A DNA stretch of 64,000 bases, from positions 1 to 64,000 of the forward strand of contig DASYBM010000002.1 of NCBI GenBank assembly GCA_036500765.1, in the 5' to 3' direction. This DNA comes from Candidatus Sulfotelmatobacter sp. Its GTDB lineage: Bacteria; Acidobacteriota; Terriglobia; Terriglobales; Acidobacteriaceae. The notes beneath the pieces were generated by a model. That model had not been told where the DNA came from. It searched no databases and saw only the letters and a program-made list of their open reading frames with translations. Both the position numbers and the translations under genes were made by a program. Every line of letters starts with the position of its first letter. Position 1 is the first letter of the stretch. Positions 27,049 to 35,308 of the stretch are shown here, in pieces.

Positions 27049-30000
27049 TTGATGGAACTCTCCCGCAGGACTTTTCTCAAGGGCGCCGTTCTTGGCGGAG
27101 CCGGTTTCTCCGCACTTGGATTCGACCTTACCCCGGTCTACGCCCAAACTGCCAACCTGAAAATTTCGCGAGCCAGTGAGACGCGCAGCACTTGTCCTTA
27201 TTGTTCGGTGAGTTGCGGCGTGATTATTTACACGCTGGGCGACAAGGCGAAGAATGCGATCCCACAGGTGGTGCACGTCGAGGGCGATCCCGACCATCCT
27301 ATCAATCGCGGAACGCTGTGCCCAAAAGGGTCGTCGCTCGAGCAGGACATTATGAATGACAGGCGGCTGCTCAAGCCGCAGGTGCGGCGGCCGGGCGCGA
27401 CCGACTGGGAAGATATTTCGTGGGACCAGGCTTACGCGGAGATTGCTCAAAAAGTAAAGAAGACGCGCGACGACACTTTCACCGAGAAAGATCCTTCCGG
27501 CAAAACCGTGAATCGCTGCGAGGGCATTGCCTTCACCGGCGGCTGCACCGATACCAACGAATTTAATTATCTCGTGGTCAAGAGCATGCGCAGCCTGGGG
27601 GTCTGCTACCTGGAAAACCAGGCTCGGGTTTGACACGGCCCTACGGTCTCCAGTTTGGGGCCAACATTCGGACGCGGGGCGATGACCAATGGTTGGATCG
27701 ACATCAAGAACACCGACATGATGTTGATCATGGGCGGCAATCCCGCCGAGAACCATCCGTGCGGCTTCAAGTGGGCGATTGAAGCCAAGATTCACCGCAA
27801 TGCAAAAACGATCGTCGTCGACCCCCGGCTCACGCGGACTGCCGCGACGGCGGATATGTACGTACAGATTCGTGCGGGCGCGGATATTGCATTCCTCGGC
27901 GGCGTGATTAACTACGCCATTCAGAACGGCCGCATCGCCCACGACTATCTGGTCAACTACACCAACGCGGCGTTCATTATTAAAGACGGTTTCAAACTGC
28001 CGGAGGACGGCTTGTATTCCGGCTTCGACGCCGAGAAAAAAACATACGACAAGGCGACGTGGAATTACGAAGAAGGCGGAGACCTGACGGGCAAACCGGT
28101 CATGCCCACTCCCGCGGGGCAACAACCACCGGCCCCGCACGCTAACGCCGGCGGCGGCGAGGGCGCGGTCAAACAAGAAGGACAGGGCTATCAAGGCGCG
28201 AGTCCGGCAGGAGCGAAGGGCGGAACCGCTCCTGCTCCCACTTTGCCGCCGAAAACTGCGTTCGATCTTTCGTTGCAGCACCCGCGCTGCGTTTTTCAAT
28301 TATTGAAAAAGCAGTACGAGCGGTACACCCCGGAAATGGTGGAGCGCATTACGGGGATTCCAAAAGACGAGTTTCTCAAGGCAGCCGACCTTTACACTTC
28401 TGTGCGCAAAGACGGCGACATGAACAAAGTTTCGACCATCATTTATGCGGTGGGCTGGACGCAGCATAGTTTCGGCACGCAGATCATTCGCACCGCCGCC
28501 ATGCTGCAATTGCTGATGGGAAACGTGGGACGTGCGGGCGGCGGGGTGAATGCATTGCGCGGGCATTCCAACATTCAGGGCGCCACCGATATGGCCGGCA
28601 TCTTCGACAATCTGCCCGGCTATTTGAAGATGCCCAATCCCGCCGATGTGGATCTTGCGACGTATGTAAAGCGGATCACACCGACGGCCTCGAAGCCCGA
28701 TCCCTGGGATTCGTTCAACTACTGGTCGAACACGTCGAAGTTTACCGTGTCGTTCCTCAAAGCGATGTACGGGACGGCGGCGACCAAGGAGAACGATTTC
28801 GCGTTCAACTATTTGCCGAAGATCGATCGCAACTATTCCTGGGTCAACATCTGGAACGACATGTATGAAGGCAAAGTGAAAGGCCTGTTTGCCTTTGGCA
28901 TGAACGGCGTCATGATTGGCCCAGATTCGGAAAAGAATATTAACGCGTTGAAGAAGGCGGACTGGCTGGTGGTTTGCGAAATCTATCCCGACGAGACCAG
29001 CGAATTCTGGCGCGCTCCGGGCATTTCGACCGAGGATATGAAGCAGATCAACACCACCGTGTATCGGCTTCCGGGCGCGGGTTTCGCGGAGAAGGACGGG
29101 ACGTTCGTCAATTCGGCGCGCTGGTTGCAGTGGAAGAATGTTGCGCTGCCGCCGCCCGGACAGGCGCGACTTGACCAGGAAATTCTGGCGACGATCTTTT
29201 TGAAGACTCGCGAGCTGTATAAGAAAGACGGCGGAAAATTCCCAGACCCGGTTCTGAATGCATCGTTTGCCTACACAGATCCTTACAATCCGTCGCTCTC
29301 GGAGGTCGCGAAAGAACTCAACGGGAAGGCGATCGGCGACATCACTGACCCCAAGACGAATCAAACCATCAAAGCCGGACAGCAACTTCCCGGCTTTGCG
29401 TGGCTCAAAGACGACGGCACGACGCTCTCGGGCAACTGGCTGTATTGCGGATCGTGGACTGAGGCGGGCGCGCTGACGCAGCGTCGCGGCACTGAAGATC
29501 CATCGGGACTCGGCGTGTATCCAAACTGGGCGTGGTCGTGGCCCATGAATCGGCGTGTGCTTTACAACCGCGCGTCGTGCGATACCGAAGGCAAGCCCTG
29601 GGACCCGTCGCGACGCCAGGTTTGGTGGGATGAGAATAAGAAAACGTGGGCCGGAGTCGACGTGCCCGACTTTAAACCCGATTCTGCGCCCAAGGATCAC
29701 ATGGGTCCGTTCATCATGAATCCCGAAGGCGTGGGCCGGCTGTTCGTGCCGCTGAGCGCAATGGCGGACGGACCGTTCCCCGAATTTTATGAGCCGATCG
29801 AGAGCCCGATCGCAAATCCGCTGCATCCGAACCAGTCCACGAATCCCGTAGTGAAGAAGTACAAGACCGACATGGACAAGTACGGCACGGTGGAGCAGGG
29901 CTACAACGTGATCTGCACCACTTACCGGTTAACCGAGCATTACCACTACTGGACCAAGAATAATCCGATGAACGTGCAACTGGTGCCGGAACCGTTTGTG

Positions 30001-30303
30001 GAGGTGCCGGCGGAGTTGGCTGACAAGATGGGCATCACCGGAGGGGAGCGCGTAAAAGTGACGAGCGCGCGCAGCCACTACATTGCGAAAGCGATGGTCA
30101 CGCGACGCATTCGTCCGATGAAGATCGATGGCAAAGATATGTTTCAGATCGGCATTCCGATTCATTGGGGATTCCGCGGCATTGCCGAGGATGAAGGCAA
30201 GACGGCGAAAACGCTGGCGAATCAGTTGACGCCGACGGTGATCGATCCGAATGCGTTCACGCCGGAGTTTAAGGGATTTTTGGTGAAGATTGAGAAAGCG
30301 TAG
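27049..30303 (+). CDS. fdnG: Formate dehydrogenase-N catalytic subunit, selenoprotein
   Basis: About 1084 residues when the in-frame TGA at 27631-27633 is read as selenocysteine (residue 195). Without readthrough it would appear as two genes (27049-27633 and 27655-30303). The context ENQARV-Sec-HGPTVSSLGPTFGRG is exactly that of FdnG/FdoG, where Sec binds molybdenum (or tungsten). A twin-arginine signal (SRRTFLKG) starts the protein, and a 4Fe-4S motif follows (CPYCSVSCGV, then a later Cys in LCPKG). The bis-MGD domains follow. It oxidises formate in the periplasm. A Gly/Pro/Ala-rich insert at about residues 355-400, absent from E. coli FdnG as I recall it, precedes LQHPRCVF. Confidence 0.95.
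27631..27662 (+). promoter_or_regulatory. Selenocysteine UGA and bacterial SECIS hairpin
   Basis: TGA (27631-27633) is followed after 11 bases by a stem GGTCTC (27645-27650) / GGGGCC (27657-27662) with the six-base loop CAGTTT containing the GU expected of bacterial SECIS loops. The bases after TGA (CACGGCCC) match the E. coli formate dehydrogenase context. SelB binding here would direct Sec insertion; selA, selB, selC and selD must lie outside this window. Confidence 0.85.
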
Positions 30304-30304
30304 G

Positions 30305-30380
30305 AAGCTATCAGCTATCAGCTCTCAGCAAAATGCTGGAGAGTGATGGCTGACCGCTGATAGCTGAAAGCTGACAGCTA
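30305..30380 (+). repeat. Hairpin-forming repeat between fdnG and fdnH
   Basis: AGCTATCAGC occurs twice (30306-30315 and 30313-30322), and its perfect complement GCTGATAGCT lies at 30356-30365, followed by related AGCTGACAGC. The element fills nearly the whole gap between the two genes, right up to the fdnH start. Confidence 0.75.
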
Positions 30381-30382
30381 GA

Positions 30383-31306
30383 ATGAGCGATCGCAAGACA
30401 CTTCAGGTCCGGCAGATCTCGGGGCACTCCGGGACTCCGCCCGGCTTCGACACGCAGCGCGATGCGGAAGTGTGCAAGCTGATCGATACCACGATCTGCA
30501 TCGGCTGCAAGGCTTGCGAGGTCGCTTGCGTCGAGTGGAACGACATGCCGTTCAGTCCGACCACGTTCGACAATACCTATCAGACGATGCCGGCGACGCG
30601 CTGGAATTTCTGGAATCTGATCAAGTTCAACGAGCACCAGCGTGAGGACGGGACCATTCAGTGGCTCATGCGCAAGGACCAGTGCATGCACTGCGCCGAC
30701 CCGGGCTGCCTGCGCGCCTGTCCGGCGGACGGCGCCATTGTGCAATATACCAACGGCATTGTCGACTTCCAGCAGGAGAACTGCATCGGGTGCGAGTTCT
30801 GCGTTTCGGGATGTCCGTACGACATTCCCAAATTCAATCCCGCGACGAAAAAAGTTTACAAGTGCACGCTGTGCTCCGACCGCGTCGGCGCCAGCCTGGA
30901 GCCGGCCTGCATCAAGGCTTGCCCGACGGGATGCCTGAAGTTTGGCACCAAGGACGACATGAAGTTCATCGCGGAGGAGCGATCCAAGCAACTGCGCGAC
31001 AATTTCGGATTCAAAGATGCGGGCGTGTATGATCCGCAGTCGATCGGCGGCACCCATGTTATTTACGTGCTGCATGACGCGGAGAATCCCGAGCGTTACG
31101 GCGGACTGACAAAGAATCCGGTGATCCCGTGGAGCTATACGGTTTGGAAATGGCTATTCAAGCCTGTGCTGGGCGCGTTTGCCATGTTTGGCCTGCTAGG
31201 AGTTCTGCTGCACTACATCACCGTGGGTCCGCGCGTGCCGCAACCTGAGCCGCCGCTGAAGCCCCAGCCGCCGAAGAAGGAGGGCTCCGATGTCCAGCGT
31301 AGTTGA
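30383..31306 (+). CDS. fdnH: Formate dehydrogenase-N iron-sulfur subunit
   Basis: 307 residues. Four ferredoxin-like clusters can be read: CIGCKACEVAC, CMHCADPGCLRACP, CIGCEFCVSGCP and CTLCSDRVGASLEPACIKACP. A single C-terminal membrane helix (about residues 262-282, LGAFAMFGLLGVLLHYI) anchors it. A proline-rich tail follows. It passes electrons from the catalytic subunit to the cytochrome b subunit. It lies 79 bases after fdnG, with a hairpin repeat between them and no obvious ribosome site. It overlaps the next gene by 17 bases. Confidence 0.95.
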   Translation: MSDRKTLQVRQISGHSGTPPGFDTQRDAEVCKLIDTTICIGCKACEVACVEWNDMPFSPTTFDNTYQTMPATRWNFWNLIKFNEHQREDGTIQWLMRKDQCMHCADPGCLRACPADGAIVQYTNGIVDFQQENCIGCEFCVSGCPYDIPKFNPATKKVYKCTLCSDRVGASLEPACIKACPTGCLKFGTKDDMKFIAEERSKQLRDNFGFKDAGVYDPQSIGGTHVIYVLHDAENPERYGGLTKNPVIPWSYTVWKWLFKPVLGAFAMFGLLGVLLHYITVGPRVPQPEPPLKPQPPKKEGSDVQRS

Positions 31307-32036
31307 ACGCTTTGACGACAAGGCGCGCGATGCCTTCGACCGCATCGGGCAGAATGAGATCCATGTCGGCGAGTTGCAACGCCATCGCGTCTATACGCGC
31401 TTTCTGCACTGGATGGTTGCTCTATTCTTTTTTCTGGCATTGTTCTCTGGCTTCGGCATTTATCTTCCGTGGCTCTTCCGCTGGTTCACGCCGATCTTCG
31501 GTGGCGGGCCGATGGCTCGCGCTCTGCATCCCTGGTTCGGATTGGGATTCGTGACTTTCTTTGGACTGCAAACACTGAACTGGATCGCGCCGATGAAGTG
31601 GACTCCTGCGGACACGCGCTGGATGCGTAACCTGAAAAACACGGTCGGCGGCAACGAAAAAATGGAACCGCCCGACACGGGCTTCTTCAACGGCGGCCAA
31701 AAGGCGCAATTCTGGGAGATCGTCGCGGGCTCTGTGATTTATCTGATAACGGGAATTATTCTTTGGGCCGGGGCGCGCACGTTCGGGCGCTGGGCCGTTG
31801 CCGTCAGCTACGTTCTTCACGATATCTCCGCGATCGTGATGCTGGGCGGAATCTTTATTCATATTTATCTCAGCACCATCGGCGAGCCCGGAACTTTTCA
31901 GGCGATGATTCGCGGCGCGGTCAGCGAGGCCTGGGCGTGGACGTTCCATCCGGCTTGGTACAAAGAGGTGACGGGGCGCGATCCTGCGCAGGCCTGTGAG
32001 GAGGCGCGACAGCATGGGCGGTTCGAGGGCAGGTAG
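31290..32036 (+). CDS. fdnI: Formate dehydrogenase-N cytochrome b556 subunit
   Basis: 248 residues with four transmembrane helices, beginning ALFFFLALFSGFGIYLPWLF, FGLGFVTFFGLQTLNW, IVAGSVIYLITGIILWAG and HDISAIVMLGGIFIHIY. Candidate haem ligands are the histidines in RFLHWMV, ALHPWFG, YVLHDIS and FIHIYLST. It delivers electrons from formate to the quinone pool across the inner membrane. The start overlaps fdnH, typical of translational coupling in this operon. It is the last gene of the operon, ending with the conserved HPAWYKE phrase. Confidence 0.94.
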   Translation: MSSVVERFDDKARDAFDRIGQNEIHVGELQRHRVYTRFLHWMVALFFFLALFSGFGIYLPWLFRWFTPIFGGGPMARALHPWFGLGFVTFFGLQTLNWIAPMKWTPADTRWMRNLKNTVGGNEKMEPPDTGFFNGGQKAQFWEIVAGSVIYLITGIILWAGARTFGRWAVAVSYVLHDISAIVMLGGIFIHIYLSTIGEPGTFQAMIRGAVSEAWAWTFHPAWYKEVTGRDPAQACEEARQHGRFEGR

Positions 32037-32304
32037 TTGACGAGGATCTCTTCCTTTCTCCGATCTTTACAATGGATTTTTTGCATTGGACTATCTTGCG
32101 GGTCTGCGCCAAAGTAATTCTGCATCTCCTGCAATGTCGCAGGAGATCGGCCACCATTTCAGTTGGCTTTCTCCCCGCGAATGGGTTTTTCCAGTTGCTG
32201 ACCACGCTGTCTGCATGTGGGCCTTGAAAATGAGGTCTGCATTCGTAATCGAACAAGATCGGCTCGTTTCAGAATCCTGCCCTGTCAGAATTAAGGGGGA
32301 CATT

Positions 32305-32946
32305 TTGTCCGACAAAAAAGCTGTGAGCCTGCGAGATGTCGCCGAACGAGTTGGGCTTGCTCCGTGTTCCGTATCGGCCGTGCTGAACAACACGCCTGCG
32401 TCGTGGGCGATTCCGCAGCGCACGAAGGAGCGAGTCTTCCGCGCTGCCGGCGAGTTGAACTATCGCCCGAACCTGTGGGCGCGATCGCTGCGCACCCGGC
32501 GCACCCGACTGGTGGCCGCCATCACCGCGGATATTGGGCGGCCGTCGGTGGCGCGTGTCGTGGCGGGAGTACAGAAACAGTTGCATCGGCGCGGCTATCT
32601 GCTGGCCCTGGAATCGTTCGACTGCGCTTCCGAGTGGAATACGATTCCAGCTCAGCTCCACCAGCGCGGGATCGAAGGAGTCATCGCCATCGACTCGATT
32701 CTGCCGCAGGAAATGGAATTACCCGTCGCTTCGGTTGAAGTGGAATATATGGCGCTTCCGCAACCGTTAGACGATGAGATGCAGGCGTGGCTTTCGGAAT
32801 TGGGCGAGTCCGCGGCCGATACCGTTATGCGTCAGATTGAAAAGGACAATGCTCCGCGCCGGATGAAGGTGCTTCCGAAGCTTCCCAGTTCGTCCTTCGA
32901 GTTGCCAGGTGGGAGGCTGAATATGGATGTTCCGGAGCGGGCCTGA
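32305..32946 (+). CDS. LacI-like regulator lacking most of its sensor domain
   Basis: About 213 residues from a TTG at 32305, which has AAGGGGG just upstream. The ATG-initiated frame (32086) adds 73 residues with no family character. The DNA-binding part is complete (VSLRDVAERVGLAPCSVSAVLNN and the hinge RPNLWARSLRT). The sensor domain begins normally (TRLVAAITADIGRPSVARVVAGVQ). After about 65 residues it jumps to what looks like a C-terminal LacI segment (QAWLSELGESAADTVMRQIEK). A LacI protein is normally about 340 residues, so roughly 120-130 are missing. Either it is a degenerate gene, or a short repressor that cannot sense a sugar. It precedes the trehalose cluster on the other strand. 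Confidence 0.7.
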   Translation: MSDKKAVSLRDVAERVGLAPCSVSAVLNNTPASWAIPQRTKERVFRAAGELNYRPNLWARSLRTRRTRLVAAITADIGRPSVARVVAGVQKQLHRRGYLLALESFDCASEWNTIPAQLHQRGIEGVIAIDSILPQEMELPVASVEVEYMALPQPLDDEMQAWLSELGESAADTVMRQIEKDNAPRRMKVLPKLPSSSFELPGGRLNMDVPERA

Positions 32947-33013
32947 GCGCAGCGGCCAAGTCGCTGGCGAAACCGGTGAGAAAGCTTTCGCCGCCGACTG
33001 CGAGGAGAAGTTC

Positions 33014-33040
33014 CCCTTCGACGAGTTCAGGGGCGGCTCG
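33014..33040 (+). repeat. Repeat fragment (CCCTTCGAC type)
   Basis: CCCTTCGACGAGTTCAGGGG then CGGCTCG resembles the fragment inside the ASPIC gene (11831-11859) and the first half of R1. It lies in the 138-base gap after the LacI-like gene. Confidence 0.5.
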
Positions 33041-33084
33041 CGCGATATTCGGCGGGGACGCCAGCGCTACTCGAGAATATGCCG

Positions 33085-34599
33085 CTACGGGCGCCGTGCT
33101 CCGCGGCGCGACTTGGCACGCTCTAATATTCGAAAGAGCAGCAGCCAGCGCTTTACGTTGGTGGTCATCAGGAAATTCTCCTTGACGTGCTCCCTCCCCG
33201 CGGTGCCAATGCGTTTGGCGAAATCCGGGTGCGTCAGCAGATAGCGAATCTGAAACGCGCAGCCCTCCACCGAGTGCACCAGAACCCCAGTCAGTTTGTG
33301 AATGACCTGGTTCGGAATGCCGCCTACGGCGCCCGCGATTGTCGGCTTTCCTTTCCACAATGCTTCGGTGACGGTGAGGCCAAAGCCTTCTTTAAGTGAC
33401 TTCTGCACCACGATGGTAGAGGCGCGCTGAATGGCATTGATTTCGAGCGCGCACCAAGGCGGAAGGTCGAGAATGATAATGTCGGGGTCGTTCCCGGCGA
33501 CGTCTTTTACTTCCTGCAAAACGGCCGCGCCTTCGGGATCGTCGGATGCGCCGCCGCCAGCCAGAACCAACTGGCAGTCCACGTACTTCTTGGCAAGTTT
33601 ATAAGCCTGTACGACGCCGACGGGATCTTTCAATCGGTCGAATCGCGATACCTGAGTCACGATGGGACGGGAGCGGTCAATGCCAAAATCGTCGCATATT
33701 CTCTGGACCACGGCGTCGGGCAGGTCTTTGTTTTTTTCCGACAGCGGATCGATGCAGGGATAAAACAGATATTGCGGAATCGGCAGTTGGCGCGCGAACG
33801 ACTGCGAAGAAAAAATCGCGGCGTCGAATTGCTCCACAAACGGCCGCAGAAATTCCCACACCTGCTCATCGGGATTCGACAAGTCAATGTGACAACGCCA
33901 CACCCAGTTGGCTGGAGTCCTGTCGTGGGAGCGGATCAGGCCGACGGGCTGGGGATCGTGAATCACGATCAAATCTTCGGCGAACTGGAGGCGTTCGCGA
34001 TTCTGCTCGTTGTACATCAGAAATATTTCCTGCGCAGCCTTGGTCAGCTCGTAGCGGGTGCCATGCAGAGCGTTGTGAAAGGCTTTGGTGACCTCGAAGA
34101 AATCGTTGCCGCCGGTAATCACGTCCCAGTGCGTGGGGACTTCCAACTCGGAGAGCAAGGGAACCAGGCGATTCAGCATCTCGGCCACGCCTCCTCCCAC
34201 CGCGGTGGAGTTGACCATCTTGATCGACTTGCCTTTCAGATCGCGGGCGAGAAAACGCAAATCGTCTAACTGAGCCTGACCAATGATTTTCTCGTAGTCG
34301 TCCAAATGCGGCGAGGGCGCCGGGGGCGGCGGGGTGAGCACGCTGGCGGGCAGGCGACGGCTCTGTCCGCCGCTCGTGTCGCTTCCCGATCCCGTCGGGG
34401 GCGCAGGGCGAGCGGCGCCTTCCGAAACCTCGGCGTCGCGAACTTCCCTTTCTGCCGTTTCTGCGGCAGCGGTTTCTGGGCCGGCGGACACGCGAGCATC
34501 GATTTCAGACTGTGAGCCAGCGGTTTGCGGGGAAGCGCTGGAGCGCTGTTCTTCACTTGAATACTTCTCGGTCGTAGACTTCTCGGTCGTAAACTTCAT
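33085..34599 (-). CDS. treT: Trehalose synthase-type glycosyltransferase (TreT-like, GT4)
   Basis: 504 residues. The first 95 or so are a Ser/Thr/Glu/Pro-rich disordered extension not normal for the family. The rest is a GT4 fold: SIKMVNSTAVGGGVAEMLNRLVP at the acceptor side, the HDPQPVGLI phrase, VTQVSRFDRLKDPVGVV starting the second Rossmann domain, and the E-x7-E type motif KEGFGLTVTEA. TreT joins NDP-glucose and glucose to trehalose. It ends a three-gene minus-strand cluster: OtsA-like, a small protein, then this gene 12 bases later. The neighbours make a trehalose role likely; donor and direction are inferred. Confidence 0.88.
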   Translation of the reverse strand: MKFTTEKSTTEKYSSEEQRSSASPQTAGSQSEIDARVSAGPETAAAETAEREVRDAEVSEGAARPAPPTGSGSDTSGGQSRRLPASVLTPPPPAPSPHLDDYEKIIGQAQLDDLRFLARDLKGKSIKMVNSTAVGGGVAEMLNRLVPLLSELEVPTHWDVITGGNDFFEVTKAFHNALHGTRYELTKAAQEIFLMYNEQNRERLQFAEDLIVIHDPQPVGLIRSHDRTPANWVWRCHIDLSNPDEQVWEFLRPFVEQFDAAIFSSQSFARQLPIPQYLFYPCIDPLSEKNKDLPDAVVQRICDDFGIDRSRPIVTQVSRFDRLKDPVGVVQAYKLAKKYVDCQLVLAGGGASDDPEGAAVLQEVKDVAGNDPDIIILDLPPWCALEINAIQRASTIVVQKSLKEGFGLTVTEALWKGKPTIAGAVGGIPNQVIHKLTGVLVHSVEGCAFQIRYLLTHPDFAKRIGTAGREHVKENFLMTTNVKRWLLLFRILERAKSRRGARRP

Positions 34600-34611
34600 G
34601 TTTTTCCGGTC

Positions 34612-35265
34612 CTAGTTCAGATTCTGTTCGACGATGTTGGCAATCTGCTGGCGCACGCCTTCCATCGTATTGGTGTAAATATCGATGCGCTCAATCGATT
34701 GTGCGGGCCGCTCCAAACCAACTTCCTCTTCAAGCCATTGGGAGAAATCGTTGGTCATGGAATGCAGGCGCAGGCGAGCTTCAATGAAATGGTGATGAAT
34801 CGAATGCACGCTGACTTTCCGAAGGCCCTCGAGGAATCCGGAAACCGTGTCGGGTGCAAAGGGCGTGGGCAGCACGACCAGGTCAGAGGCGCAGAAAAAG
34901 AACGGCTCGTGCGCCGTCTTATCGCCCGACCGCGGATGCTGCTGCAAGAATTCATCCACGATGCCGACCATACGTCGGCGCAAACCCTCGATGTCGGTAT
35001 ATTCGCGCACATCCACGCTGGCCAGTTGTTCCGCCAGCACGGGCTCGTTGCAGGCCGAAATCGCCCAGTGCGCGAAGTCGTTGGAGAATCCCTGCCGGAT
35101 GAAATGATGTTCCTGGAGGGTGCGAAAAGTGTGCTGGAAGATCGAATCATCGGGGCAGGTTTGCAGCGCCTGCCACAACTCGGCCAGGTTGGTTGCCTTC
35201 TGCCGCCCAATTCGCAGCAGGTGCTCCGAGGTATTGAAATAAAAGGGCTTGTTCGGTTTGCGCAT
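34612..35265 (-). CDS. Trehalose-cluster protein of unknown function (DUF5752-like)
   Basis: About 217 residues from the ATG at 35265, which has AGGAAC before it. The frame continues to 35388 but then overlaps the OtsA end. The protein is soluble and helical. It starts KPFYFNTSEHLLRIGRQKATNLAELWQAL and has histidine-rich phrases (HTFRTLQEHHFIRQGFSNDFAHW and HSIHHHFIEARLRL). I believe this resembles a family often found beside trehalose synthases (DUF5752), from memory rather than a search. It lies between and tightly spaced with the OtsA-like and TreT-like genes, so a regulatory or structural role in trehalose synthesis is plausible. Confidence 0.75.
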   Translation of the reverse strand: MRKPNKPFYFNTSEHLLRIGRQKATNLAELWQALQTCPDDSIFQHTFRTLQEHHFIRQGFSNDFAHWAISACNEPVLAEQLASVDVREYTDIEGLRRRMVGIVDEFLQQHPRSGDKTAHEPFFFCASDLVVLPTPFAPDTVSGFLEGLRKVSVHSIHHHFIEARLRLHSMTNDFSQWLEEEVGLERPAQSIERIDIYTNTMEGVRQQIANIVEQNLN

Positions 35266-35308
35266 ATTGTTCCTGTTTATTAGTTGCTTTTTTATCGGGT
35301 TAGGCTGT

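Noticed and set aside
27631-27633. Nonsense mutation making fdnG a pseudogene
   Set aside because: The TGA lies exactly at the selenocysteine position of this family and is followed by a SECIS-like hairpin; both flanking parts are intact.
26983-29826. Two long minus-strand frames against fdnG
   Set aside because: Both are arginine-rich and motif-free, and they are antisense to a certain molybdoenzyme gene.
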